From NCBI GenBank assembly GCA_958299035.1, contig CATQJL010000223.1, positions 80,183,322-80,247,321 on the forward strand: a stretch of 64,000 bases of DNA, read 5' to 3'. The notes under the pieces were generated by a model that was not told the DNA's origin, did not search any database, and was given only the letters and a program-made list of their open reading frames with translations. Shown one piece after another: positions 45,155-55,971 of the stretch. A program made the translations under genes and the position numbers. Source of the stretch: Cylicocyclus nassatus. Taxonomy: Eukaryota > Nematoda > Chromadorea > Rhabditida > Strongylidae. The stretch's first letter is position 1. The number at the start of each line of letters is the position of its first letter.

Positions 45155-45348
45155 TGGCGATCAGGATGAGATCATCCGCCTCAGGATGATTCGCAGACTG
45201 GATGCACATACAGACGAAACACCGCTGACAATCGAGGACTTGGTCAGCGAGTGCGGGAATTACACCGCGTCGAAGATGGACAACACGGATATGGAAGGAA
45301 TCCGCGATGTTCATGCGGTTTGGAAGAAAAAGGTAGATTGTTTTAGAT
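45155..45348 (+). pseudogene. gag remnant of the LTR retrotransposon
   Basis: A short C-terminal gag piece (ETPLTIEDLVSECGNYTASK) leads into the start of a CCHC zinc knuckle, CFRCGGP, whose last part (RRHC) lies in another frame at about 45350. Most of gag is missing, so this copy has a large internal deletion right after the primer-binding site. Confidence 0.65.
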
Positions 45349-45837
45349 GTGGAGGTCCGCAGACACTGTCCACAACTCTCTAGAACAAGTCGAAGGAAGC
45401 GACGGAAGACAAGGATCCAGCCCTATGGTCGCAGAAGACAGTGCAAAAGTGTGATCGCCTTCGACGCCGAGAACGCCCGCACCTACCTCGACGTTGTCGT
45501 CAGAGGATGCCCTCTCAAGCTTCAATTGGACACGGGTGCGGATATAACACTGATATCCCGTAAAGCCTGGAAGAGGATGGGATCTCCAGCCTTAGAACCC
45601 TGTGTGATGCCTGTAAAAACGGCAGATGGGACGCCAATGCAGATCGACGGTAAATTTCTAACGGATTTCAAGGTCAAAGACCGAGTTACAGGACGAATGG
45701 TCCATGGAAAAGGAACATGCTATGTCACCGAAGGCTCGAATCTCCTGGGATTGGAATGGTGCATCCAATTGCCAGCTTACAAGAAGTTGAAGACCAAGTA
45801 CAACTGCAGGAAGGTGACTAGCGAAGAAGAAATTTGA
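45349..45837 (+). pseudogene. aspartic protease domain of the LTR retrotransposon
   Basis: A 162-codon frame with the retropepsin motif LDTGADITLIS at about 45523-45555 and a conserved end containing NLLGLEW. It would process the polyprotein. It ends at a TGA at 45835-45837, one codon block before the reverse transcriptase, which continues in a nearby frame. Family: Gypsy-type LTR retrotransposon with protease before reverse transcriptase. Confidence 0.85.
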
Positions 45838-46220
45838 GCCGAAGTTGTCGCCGACGTGAAGAACAAGTATCTGGATGTCTTTAAGAGCGAACTAGGGAAA
45901 TGTAAGAAGAGCAAAGCCAGGTTAGTTTTGAAGAAGGATGCTGTCCCAGTCTTCAAGAAGAAGAGAACAGTTCCATACGCCACAGCACCGGAACTGGAGG
46001 CAGAAATTGATCGGCTGGTAGCTGAAGGAGTTATTTCTGCTGTGGAACACTCAGAGTGGGCCGCTCCAGTAGTCGCCGTCAAGAAGAAGAATGGCAAGAT
46101 CCGTTTATGCGCCGACTTCTCGACGGGACTCAACTATGCATTGCAGCTTCAGCACCCATTGCCCACAGCGGAGGATGTGTTCACCAAGCTCAATGGAGGC
46201 CAGCTCTTCACTCAGCTCGA
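45838..46220 (+). pseudogene. reverse transcriptase N-terminal part, cut by a tRNA-like insert
   Basis: Plus-strand frame with ELEAEIDRLVAEGVI, WAAPVVAVKKKNG.IR.CADFS and HPLPTAEDVFTKLNGG, the fingers and start of the palm of a Gypsy reverse transcriptase. It breaks off at QLFTQLD, just at the first catalytic Asp. tRNA-Ser-like sequence follows, and the rest of reverse transcriptase, RNase H and most of integrase are missing. Confidence 0.88.
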
Positions 46221-46290
46221 TCAGGTGGCCGAGTGATTAAGACAATGGATGCTAATCCATTGAGGTTTCCCCGTGTGGGTACGTGATTTT
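46221..46290 (+). pseudogene. tRNA-Ser(GCU)-like sequence
   Basis: GGTGGCCGAGTGATTAAGAC is a D arm with A box, followed by an anticodon stem ATGGA/TCCAT with GCT at 46251-46253 (the loop is one base short), and a variable arm GGTTTCCCC. The T arm is damaged: GGGTACGTGA in place of a GGTTCGAATCC-type B box. It most likely came with a retroposed tRNA or a tRNA-derived SINE, or from the deletion event that removed the rest of pol. Confidence 0.75.
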
Positions 46291-46320
46291 CGCTCTGGAT
46301 GTGAAAAATGAATTCCAGCT

Positions 46321-46616
46321 CGAGTGAAGAAACGCTATGGAGAAGCATTATATGGCGTGCTTACTGAAGACGGTCAGTTATGGAGGCGTCATGCGAACCA
46401 AATGCGCGGAGCAACAAGTATGGATCGACATCATGACTCAACACAGTCCATCCCCGACGAAGGCCGACGTAATAATGGTATGGATGCTACTGAATACCAA
46501 GCCACCTCGTCTACGCCACCGACATCAACCAGACCAAGTCGCCATCGTCGCCCACCAGAACGTCTACAAGTAGATCCTCATTGCAAGATGTACCATTGTT
46601 CATCTTAGAAGGGAGG
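46321..46616 (+). pseudogene. pol C-terminus and polypurine tract
   Basis: The frame ends with YGEALYGVL, LWRRHANQMRG, then RRPPERLQVDP and a stop before AGAAGGGAGG, a polypurine tract directly next to the 3' LTR at 46617. The WRRHANQ block is typical of the integrase C-terminal tail of nematode and insect Gypsy elements. Confidence 0.75.
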
Positions 46617-48166
46617 TGTAGTAGAGTTGTCGCTTATATTGGAACTTGCTCGCTCACTGTAGGCTAGGTCGACATGGTCTTTGTGGTTGCGGCGTACCCG
46701 CCGCGCTTTGATATATTTGCGTGTTTAGAGCATTCGTCTATCCTTTCAGGTCGTTGCCGCCAGTGCGCGGAAAATAAGCAAAACAAATGCAAAAGAGATC
46801 ATTGAAAGCATATTTTTTTTAATGTATACAGCGTCATGAATAACTAAAATAAATGCTTATCAAATAGTGTGTTCGGAAGTAAAACTCAGCGGAATTGTAA
46901 GTATTTTATTAACTAAATTTTGTTATAATGTACAGCGAAGAAACTAGGTCGATCCAGGCAGTAACCGCCGAGAATCAGAATTTCGAATGATAAAATAATG
47001 AAAAATCGTGAAAATCATTTCACTGTTACAAATCTGCTGGCTGAAGACCTCCACAGTTGCGACTTCATAGGTTTCAAATGGTAAGTGTTGTTCTACCAGA
47101 TAGTGAAAGAATCAGTTTGATTTGAGGAGTGGCCGCCGAGAACGAGAATTTTGAAAAACCTCAAAAATCTTCTCAATTCTAGGTTGCTTAATGATAACTG
47201 ACATTTAAACTCTTATAAATCCGGACTTTGAAAGTGTGTGATGTTGCGACTTCATAGGTTTTGTAGGGTGAGGTTTGCCCTATCAGAGTATGTCTTAGCT
47301 GTACCGATCCATTGAAACATTGCCGAGATCCAGGCTCTTAAAAAAGCAGGTAAAAAACCGTTTTTCAGCTCATAACTTCTTCAGAATTGCATAATTCATG
47401 TTGCGATTTCATAGGTTGGATTTTCCTCATCAAGAGCTTTCAAATGATATATAATATGTGGGGGATTCACGCCTCCCACGGCATATGCCGGGGGTGGAGT
47501 ACCTCTGTTCACTAATTCTCCACTGGCGGCCTCCCGCCAATACATTGAAATGGGCGGGGTGGAGAACTAATGAAGAGGAGTACTCCACCTCGGGTTAGAG
47601 CCGCAAGAAACACTCAATCCCCCACATAATATATCATTTGAAAGCTCTTGATGAGAAAAATCCAACCTATGAATTCGCAACATCACACACCTCCAAAGTC
47701 CGGATTTATAAGAGTTTAAATGTCAGTTATTATTAAGCAACCTAGAATTGAGAAGATTTTTGAGGTTTTTCAAAATTCTCGTTCTCGGCGGCCACTCCTC
47801 AAATCAAACTGATTCTTTCACTATCTGGTAGAACAACACTTACCCTTTGAAACCTATGAAGTCGCAACTGTGGAGGTCTTCAGTCAGCAGATTTGTAGCA
47901 GTGGAATGATTTTTCACGATTTTATATTATTTTATCATTCGAAATTCTGATTCTCGGCGGTTACTGCCTGGATCGACCTACTACATAGATATATGCTCTT
48001 AATACTTTCTTTTACATTCCTTTTGCTTACTTTCCTTCTTATGAGCTGTAGCAAAAAAAATTTCAGACCCAAAAGTGAAAGTGGTCACCCTGTACCAGCT
48101 CAAAAGTGAAGGTAGGCGGAGAATCGGCTCCGACTATCGCACCTCTGCTCAACGCGTTCCACATCG
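46617..48166 (+). repeat. 3' LTR, split by an inserted foldback complex
   Basis: 46617-46722 matches the first half of the 5' LTR. The last bases, GCTCAACGCGTTCCACATC, reappear at 48148-48165 directly before the AAATG duplication. The roughly 1.4 kb between is not LTR: it contains the TA-flanked foldback at 46947-47978, bordered on both sides by a second, outer inverted pair (AAGCAAAA..AATG.AAAAGA at about 46788 against about 48020) and by AAAAGTGAAGGTGG modules at 48068-48115. Confidence 0.7.
46947..47978. mobile_element. 1-kb foldback MITE with TA duplication
   Basis: Ends GGTCGATCCAGGCAGTAACC and its complement, flanked by TA at 46945-46946 and 47979-47980. Arms of several hundred bases pair closely (46947-47235 with 47690-47978, and 47420-47470 with 47620-47670). 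The left arm has an extra 185 bases or so. The words TTGCGACTTCATAGGTTT recur near 47062, 47243 and 47401. The centre is a further hairpin with GGTGGAGTAC and GGAGAACTAATGAAGAGG. No protein. Confidence 0.88.
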
Positions 48167-48600
48167 AAATGGAAAAACGCTGAAGAACTGTTCCACTGCT
48201 AAAGATTTGGGCATTATGGTTGATGCTGACCTCAGTTTCTCGAATCACATACCCTCGATATCACCCCATATGTCTTCCATCAACAAGACGTGGATTATGT
48301 GGATTGGTGAAGCGCCGCCTCGCTCCTGGCTTGCGGCACGCTGCGGGCGCCTTTTTGGCGTGGTGTGGCAACAAGAACAACATGATAAAGCCTGGGCTAC
48401 GTTGTTTTACACGACACGTGCATCGTGAGGCGCAATGCGATTCGCCTCACCAATCCACATAATCCACTTCTTGTTGAGGGAAGACATATGGGCTGATATC
48501 GAGGGTAGATGAAATGGTGAGCAAAGCGTACTCGGCTTTGTTTACAATCCTTCGGATGATACACATAGATAACCCCTTTGTTTTGAACGCCTTTACAAGT
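48167..48600 (+). pseudogene. LINE reverse transcriptase, C-terminal pieces
   Basis: The LINE resumes exactly after the AAATG duplication with NGKTLKNCSTAKDLGIMVD, the conserved KDLGI.VD block, then LSFSNHI. A palindrome at 48247-48510 interrupts it, and it continues with AYSALFTILRMIHIDNPFVL, the connection after the palm. Reading across the LTR element is coherent apart from one base, which supports the insertion model. Confidence 0.78.
48247..48510. mobile_element. small palindrome in the LINE
   Basis: About 65 bases (CCTCGATATCACCCCATATG ... GGATTGGTGAAGCG) return as the reverse complement at about 48440-48510, around a GC-rich loop of about 130 bases. One arm may be LINE sequence duplicated in inverse orientation. 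Confidence 0.65.
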
Positions 48601-48619
48601 CTTATGTGTTACATCATTT

Positions 48620-50690
48620 AAAATATCGCTCGTTCTGCAGGAATTTTATTTATTATGTGACACATGCGGGCACCAAATGAATTCTGTAGGCTAGTTTTCG
48701 CCATCCTTTGGAATTATGTGTGTATTTGTTGATTCTAAAACGACGGATACTATTGGGACGTAAAATGCAGAATTCCGGAATTCTTAAACGAGTTTCAGAT
48801 TTGAAGATCTTGTAAGCTAGCAATATGTCAGGTAATAATCTTCTGTGATATAAGGTTTTGGGTCAGCATGGTTAGTCTAGTTTTATAATCGGGAAGAGCC
48901 CGAGGGTACTTAGAATTTGAGAATACTTGGTAGAATTAGATTTAGTGAATGTACGTTGAACTTTTTCCAATTTTTTGATCAGATTTTTGACATTAGGATT
49001 CCGAACTGGAAATATTCTAAGACAGGAAGTTCGTAAGCTTTCCAGAGCTTCAGCCAATTTTGATGTTATGAACATGTACGTTTCTTAGTAAGGTTTACAT
49101 TATGCGGTTGGTCTTGCAAACAATATTATCAATGTGTAATGAATATTTGAAAGAAGAATGAATAACCACATCGAGGCCTCTAACATTTTGCTGAATTTGT
49201 AAGGAAACTCCGTAATCGAACACAGTCAGATTAGCCCCTGGTTGCGGTATCTGACTTTTGGAAATTAACTCTGAATTCCCCATCTCTAGCCCATTTGATG
49301 AACAGACAATCTCAACTTTTCGCGTATTACTAGACTATCATTGCTATCGTAACTACCATTGATTTTAATGCCATCAGCATAAGATGCTACATTGATACGA
49401 GAATCAATTCTTAGTAGGTTTGGTAGTTCCATGGTATAGATGTTAACTAATAGTGGGGAGAGAGCACTTCCTTGAGGAACACCTGACGTACAAGGTTTTG
49501 CTGTAGACTTTTGACCTTGGAAAAGAACTTCAAAGGTCCGTTCCGATAGAAAGGATTCGAACCAGCTTAAAAGATTGGTTCTAATGCCTATGCTTTCAAG
49601 TTTCATGAGAAGCCCAGTACGATTGACAGAATCAAATGAGTCCTTTACTTGAGTCGAAATATATGATATTAATTGATTTGCCTTCGCTAAGTGCCATGAT
49701 CCAATCTTGGCAACATTTCACCAGTTGTGTAGATGTAGAGGAGCCGGGTATGAATTCATGTTGTCCATCGGGTAAAAAGTAGTTTGCTAAGCACCACTCT
49801 GAGAAGATTTTGCCAAGATTTTTGTATTAATGCAGGGCGCAGGCAAAATGCTAATTGGCTTAAACTCGGAAGCATTGTTTGCGAATGCACACTTGGGTAT
49901 GGGCATCATAGCTCTTTTCCAAAATCCTGGGACATTCCCAAAGAAGCGTTAGAGGCAAGAAAAGGCTTTTAGCGCATTTGTTGTAGAAGAAACCAGGTGT
50001 GCTTTCGAAAGTGCATGACATTGAGGGTTTAATTGCTTTTAAAAGCTTGTGTACTTCAGTATGCGAGAAAACTGGATTGGAAAGCACATTACCGCTTAGG
50101 GGGTCAACCTGGGAGATTTGCAGGCAAGTGCTGTTATAGCCTGCGAAACATTCAGCCAAAGCATTAGCCTTGTCTAGAGATGAGAGTAGGGTGTCTCGTC
50201 ATCATCGAGAATAGTGGCACCAACTTTGGATTTGGACGATAACTCATCATATTGAAAAAAGCGCGCATATTATTTTTCTTCGCCATTTTTTTTGTTTGTA
50301 ATCTCAAAAACGTCGTAGATGATGAGAAAGAGTCCGCCAAACAGTTCTGTATTGTTTAGAGTCAGTGGAAATTTTAGAGAGAAAGAGTCTCCTCTTTTGA
50401 TGTAAAAGGAGGATATTCAATGACAAAACCGTGATGTTGAGTGGGACGTAAGTTTTAATCAAATTATATAGTACTGCGAGAAATCTTGAGTAGTTATCAT
50501 CAGTACCAACATAGCCAACAAATATTGGAAACAATTAATGGCTGCTATTTCTCTGTTGATGGTATTAAAATCAGTAGAATCAGAATCACCTTTATTGTGC
50601 ATTACTTGATTTTTGGCATTTCTAAGGTAAATTTGATATTGCATGGTCAGCACAACCAAAAGGAGGTAAAGTCCCTTCGAAGCAAGCAAG
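48620..50690 (-). pseudogene. second LINE, reverse transcriptase (CR1/Jockey-like)
   Basis: Minus-strand non-LTR reverse transcriptase in order. A pre-domain at about 50350-50460 (TYVP with a KRRLFLSK stretch) comes first, then fingers at 49870-50160. The palm at 49286-49606 has TSGVPQGSALSPLLVNIY and YADG where YADD is expected. The following RGLDVVI..SFKYSLHI block lies at 49095-49283, then EKVQRTFTK at about 48960 and the tail LTMLTQNLI to about 48620. Several stops and frame changes occur, for example between 49606 and 49870. It lies tail-to-tail with the plus-strand LINE. Confidence 0.82.
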
Positions 50691-50695
50691 ACCTG

Positions 50696-52269
50696 TGGCC
50701 GTAATCATCAACAACTCAGTGGGTTCCGGAACCCATTGGGTAGGCTTAATCCATGAGATCGGTATTCACGAAGCTAGTGAGTTTCGGAACCGAATGGGTT
50801 AAGCCTTCCCAGTAAATGCCGAAACCCACGAAAAGCCACTTAACCGGTATTCACGAACGTACCTAATGGATTCGTGAACCCAAAAGGCGAGCATACCGGC
50901 ATTCACGAAACAAGTTTCCCAGTTCTCGTGGGTTCCGGAACCCACCGAGCGCTGGGTTGGCGAGCCCAAGCACGATGCAAATTCTTCAGTGAGTTGCATG
51001 CGAACCCATTCTCTTTGCTAAATATTATGAAGACTTTTATTAGCAGGGGTGGTCATTACTAGCAAACTTATACATTAGAAACATTCCCCGAATTCTTCAT
51101 AACTGAAAGGAATTTTTTGATACTTTTGGTTAAACTTGATGCCGTCACAATTTGGCAGTCTCTGAGAAGTCGCAAACAAGCTTTTTTAACGGAAATTTTT
51201 TGCGTCAAATTGTAAAGAGCCTAAGCACTTGCCCACGTTTGCTCATGCTATCTTAGAACTTTTCTGATACTGCTGCGACTACAGAAGGAGCCTCATACAG
51301 GAAGCAGAGCGCCTACCTGCATTCGTTTTTATGCATTTGGTTGTCTATTGTCCATGTTTGTCTATGTTTGTTTACTCCTCAAATTCAAAAAAAAGCCTTG
51401 CTTCCATTCCGATCTAGTCAGCAGAAAGAAAAAAGAAGCGGTTTTAATCAAAACCGTTTGTTCCTTATGGTGGAGTAAAAACTAATGGGAAGGGAATAAG
51501 TAGTAATCATGGTGATCACGTATTAGTTTACATCCTATAGATCAGAACTCTATCGATGATTTTTTTGCACAGTCTGAGGAAAGTGTGCTCCCTCTACCAT
51601 TCGGGCGTCCTCGCACAAGAAATACAAATGACAAAGACTTAAGTGCTTCCTGCGAATATGCGCCTTGTCACTGACAAAAATCCCGTTTGAAGGTAGGAGT
51701 TCGAAAAAAAAGGCATAGATTTACTTGTTATGTGCAGCAAAAGCATTCATGGGATATAATTTAGCTACTCCTTGCACCATGACAATTATTCAAACTAGGC
51801 GGATTCGTGAATCTCAGCTATGCTGTGCAAACTTGGAAGAATGTGGCTGACATCTTCCCTATGAGATAAAAACAACTCTGAACAAGAAAGATCACTTGTA
51901 AAAAAAAAGACTAGAGTCTTTTTTCTGCATCCATTTCCACACATATCATTGTCGACAGTCATGTTGGGGGTAGGAAGAATACTCAAATAAAATACAGAAT
52001 AAGGGAAGTGCAAGTTTCATCGCACAAGAGACATTGATTCATGTCATCCATCCAAACAGAAGAGTTTCCGAAAGCGTGTCAGGCACTGAAGCTTTTAATC
52101 TAACGCGATTCGTGGTGTTGGAAATATGGAAAATAAAACACAGACTGGAGAGGCACATTGGTGATATGGGTTGGCGAACCCAGCGGGGCACTTGTGAACA
52201 GTGATCTTACCCAGTGGATTTGCGAACCCACGGAACCCATTGGGTTCGCGAAGCTGATGAATATGGCCA
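50696..52269. mobile_element. Harbinger-like MITE in the second LINE
   Basis: Ends TGGCCGTAATCATCAAC and, from the right, TGGCCATATTCATCAGC, nearly the ends of the element at 58399-59298. CTG precedes and CTA follows. Near each end are repeated GGGTTCCGGAACCCA and (T/C)GGTATTCACGAA words (50718-50985 and 52160-52250). The interior, about 51000-52150, is AT-rich without coding. LINE endonuclease coding resumes on both sides. Confidence 0.72.
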
Positions 52270-52830
52270 CTAAAGAAGCAAGAACGGTGTCCAGAATGGA
52301 GTTTCCCGGTGTGGGCAACGTAACTTGGTTCATCTCAAGAAAATCAAACAAGTCTAGATGTTTTCTGGAGGAAAGCGTTTTTGCTCATTTTTCAGTCTAC
52401 ACCGCTCAAGCTGATATCATTCAATACTATAGTCCTCGTGTTATCAAATGCGAGGTGAGATAGGATAAAGCGTAGTTCATCATCGTCCTGCTAATGGCAT
52501 TAAGAGGTCGGTAGGTTAATACAAATCGATACTTATTGGGGAATTAGTACATAACATCAAATGCTACAATGTTGTAGATGGATTGCGAACCAAAGTTAAC
52601 GCGAGAAATATTATACAATACTTCAGTATGATTAAGAACACCATCGCCTTTTTATGGAATCGCACTGCGTAAAATAGAGTATGGGAAATTACTTCATTAC
52701 CAGAAACGTTCGATGTTAACCAGCTCTCAATAATAAACACTATAACGTTTAGTACAAAAAAATAGGTGATGCAGCTCAAGGAGTTTGTTGGTGAGGGTTC
52801 TGGCATTAAACAAAAGGGCATAAATGTTTA
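52270..52830 (-). pseudogene. LINE endonuclease region
   Basis: Minus strand: IIESWLTSNVS at about 52700-52730 (the ETWL motif of APE-type LINE endonucleases, with Ser for Thr), YAVRF, and further on VYRPLNAIS-like sequence and FLEMNQVTLPTPGNSILDTVL at about 52270-52350, matching the end of the endonuclease domain. Stops are present. It belongs to the same LINE as the reverse transcriptase at 48620-50690. Confidence 0.68.
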
Positions 52831-53029
52831 TCTAAAGCAAAAACATCTTCAGTTTTTTGAAAACCATGCTTTCATGTTTGGTATGTCAGGAACCTTAATT
52901 ATCTCATTTCTATACACCACATACATTTTCACGCCATTATGCTCTCGGATCATTTCATGTGCTTTTCTTCGCAATTCTTTGTCTCAATGCAGCGTCTTAG
53001 TGCATTCCTCTCGGGTCATCGACCTTCTT

Positions 53030-53600
53030 ATGAAGATTTGGTTGTGACCGTCTAAGCGACGTATTTTCGGAGCGTTTCGTAAGGTTTTGAAGACAAAGCG
53101 CTGCGAGGGCAAAACACATTCAATGAGTCAAGGTCTCTCTGATGTAAAGGAGCCCATGCGGTAGGCCTCCGTTGGGCGGGCTTCCACCTCAAGTAGATCG
53201 AGGATTCTTGAAACAGCTGCCTCATATGTTTCTGCTTCTCAAAGAGAGCAGCATCATCCCTCGCTTTATTAACACCTTAGGTAACTAAGGATCTGGCTCT
53301 TTTCTCTTTTTCCACAATGGTATGTGGACCTGTATTGGAAAACCTCAATAATTTCTCAAAAGGCGGAGAACGCCAGGTGCCTTATTCACGATTATCGAGT
53401 GCAGCTGGGCAATCAGCTGATCCCTCTGGGGTTCGTTCGAATCCGTTGTCGTACCATGACTGGCAGTGTTAATGCATTTCTGCTCCATAGTAAAGGCTGA
53501 TGTACGAGAATGAAGAACCATGTTATCTGAAATTGATGCAGAAAATGACGTGGCTTCAGTGGTTTTGGTGTTTTTGAGCTTAGTGGGCACTGACGACATA
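53030..53600 (-). pseudogene. LINE ORF1-like region
   Basis: Minus strand: 53345-53599 is an 84-codon frame (start ATG, QLIAQLHSII). Further downstream the frame reads ILDLLEVEARPTEAYRMG, then LPSQRFVFKTLRNAPKIR and IFIRRSMTREE, a series typical of the first open reading frame of nematode and insect CR1-like elements. Stops interrupt it. The order ORF1, endonuclease, reverse transcriptase on one strand supports a single element. Confidence 0.6.
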
Positions 53601-54239
53601 TGAATTCAACCGCTCGGTGTGAGAATAGAATGGACTGATTTTACTAAATAATTTTCTATTGTTTTGTAATGTTACTAATAAGCTTAGAAATGTATGCTAT
53701 TTAGATAAACAGCCTCATTCATCTGAATCTCGAGTTTAAATTATCCTTTCAGCGTAGTCAGTCCCTCACTCTGGTCGGATATCAATCGCTCGCAGTTGAT
53801 AGATTTACTCCTACCATTTCCCTTTCGAATCTTGCTCTCGTCTAAAACAAATATTCTATGGGGTCAAGTCAGCTAGCTTTTACCGGGGGGCTCGCTAAAG
53901 CCCAAAAACAGAGTCTTAATAAATTTTGAAAGAAGGATTTTAAAGGATTGGGCAAAGCGCTTTTTCCTTCGGCTTTGCTGATCTGTTAAATGTCTATATC
54001 ATTAGGGTAGGGTATTTTGTCTTGCCGGTTTGCGTAACTCTCCTTTCTCCTGCGACTGAGGATTGGTTAATCCTTTGTCTTTTCTTTTGTTTCCAGATAG
54101 TTTGTTCGATTTCGGTCTTTTAAATGGTGCACATGAATGTATACATGAATAAATAAATATGTAAATAGATGAAAAATAAGTAAAATATATAGTTATAACG
54201 TTGCAGTGTAACACTGCAAGAAGCTACTCAGACAGTGGA
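53601..54239. other. no gene seen
   Basis: AT-rich DNA. The open frame at 54002-54214 (minus) is low complexity and not recognised. Confidence 0.35.
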
Positions 54240-54475
54240 GGTCAGCTGGCAGCTGTAAAGCCACCGCCAATCCCACCAAAAGCTCCGTGCCCTATCGTCT
54301 CACTGTCGCTTTCCGCTGAGAACCGTAGAAGTGAGCGGGCTGTAAATATGGCACTGAGCATGACGTTAAAACTGGCTGCGGGGCGGGTTGCTATAAAGCC
54401 TTCAGCGCGATGCGAAAGTGGCGGCGATAAGGCACGGAGCTTTTGGCGGAAATGGTGGCTTTGCAGCTGCCGGCT
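54240..54475. mobile_element. small inverted-repeat MITE
   Basis: GGCAGCTGTAAAGCCACCGC...GTGCCCTATCGTCTCACTGTC at the left returns as the complement at the right (CAGTGGCGGCGATAAGGCAC-like to GGTGGCTTTGCAGCTGCC). Arms are about 65-70 bases, the loop about 90. It lies inside or next to a LINE scrap on the minus strand. Confidence 0.75.
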
Positions 54476-54618
54476 AAGAGCCTTCGATTGTCTAAGAGTA
54501 TTCTCCAATTTTGCAGTGTTTTTTTGAGGAAAGGGCTCCATGCAGAAGATGCATATACCAGATGAGGTAATATGCAGCTCTTGTATAGTTCAGGGCTCAG
54601 CAAAGGTGGCGTTTTCAC
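54476..54618 (-). pseudogene. LINE reverse transcriptase C-terminal scrap
   Basis: Minus strand: LLSPELYKSCILPHLVYASSAWSP, the YK..ILP.L.Y.S..W motif that lies near the end of CR1/Jockey reverse transcriptases. It is interrupted by the small MITE. It belongs to a different copy from the LINE at 48.6-53.6 kb, since it lies upstream of that element's ORF1. Confidence 0.7.
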
Positions 54619-55140
54619 ACGCTGGAGTCGCTTTCTTAGAAAAAAGCAAAAGGAACTTGTAAAATTCCCAGGAGTGATTCGCGGAAATCTACTATTATTA
54701 GTGGGCGAAAGCTAACCTTTAGTAAGTCCTTATTTCAACTCTGACGTCATTTCACAAGTAGCAGGTAGATACAAGTTACAAACAGAATAAGTGCTCAGAC
54801 CTGTGTGCACACGATTTCAGCGTGTCAAAACACAGTCTTTATGCATAAAAAATAAGTAATCATTTTGTTTACAACCGGTAAGTAAAGCTACACACCAAAT
54901 TTGGTGTGTAGCTTCGCGACCACGATCAAAGAAAAGTATGAAAAATTATGAAAAATTGTGTGAATGAAAAGAGAAATGAAATGTAAATGTTTTTCTAATG
55001 CAGGCTGCTTCCGCGCAACCTGGGAGCACCCCGAGTCGCGCAGAACCAAACGTAGTCATAACTTTCTCCCTTCTTCACATAATTTCTCAAAATCTTTCAC
55101 ATAAATCTATTCTTCTGTTCGAACAGCCTATGTAAACTTA
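54619..55140. other. no gene; perfect 30-base palindrome
   Basis: 54885-54914 is a perfect 30-base palindrome centred in CAAATTTG, half-site AAGCTACACACCAAA. The surrounding DNA has the TATGAAAAATTATGAAAAA word also found at 34.5 and 35.3 kb. No gene. Confidence 0.55.
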
Positions 55141-55146
55141 CTTCAA

Positions 55147-55596
55147 AGGCAGTGGCTCGGGAAAATTGTGACTGCGGGCTTTTCATGACTACATGGCCTT
55201 CGGACCAGCTGAGTCCGGTACCTTGAAAGGTCAAAAAAGTGCTTTTTTGGCGTTTCCGGGCCTTCGAGATTGCTGAAGGGGTGGGGAGAGGGTTTTACCC
55301 CAAAAGGAGCAACTGGCTACTGGAGAGTGTAACTCCACCTATTTTGGGGCGCAATTGGCTTATCAGCCTAGGCAACCATCGCGACACAGTTTACCGTCAA
55401 AATAGGTCAAGTTACAGTCTCCTGCAGCCGGTTCATTTTGGGGGTAAATCCCCCACCCCGCCTCCTTAGCAATCTCCAAGGCCCGGAAACGCCAAAAAAG
55501 CACTTTTTTGGCTTCAAACGTGATACCGGACTCAGCTGATTTAGAAGGCCATGTAGTCGTGGAAAGCCCGCAGTCACAATTTTTCCGAGCTACTGT
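55147..55596. mobile_element. foldback MITE, AGGCAGTGGCTCGG ends
   Basis: The arms of about 190 bases are imperfect complements and contain AAAAAAGTGCTTTTTTGGCG and AACCGGCT-like words. CTTCAA occurs on both sides (55141-55146 and 55597-55602) and may be the target duplication. No protein; the open frames are arm translations. Confidence 0.8.
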
Positions 55597-55971
55597 CTTC
55601 AACCGAAATTTCGTCCGCTCTGCTTTGCTCTCCGATTTTCCTTGTCTTTTCTTGACTTCCATTCACTCTTCGTTTGCTGCAGGTTACTAGCCGTGTTTCT
55701 ACAAACACCACAAAAGATATCTGCAATCTTCTGCAATGTCAAGGGGGACTTCGCTTTCAAAATTGTCAAACACCATCTCGTGCTGAACCCTAGTATAGTT
55801 TCAAATCTCAGATTTTTACTGCGGATGCTTCTGAAAATGTGAAAAAGGCTGAGTTTGACTTTTCATTACTAACTCAGGGTGAGATAAAAAACTGAGGAAG
55901 TTCCAGTTATACCCCGAGGTCTCTTACAATACAGGAGTTTTCAAGAGCAGGGGTGCAGAACATAGTCTTAA

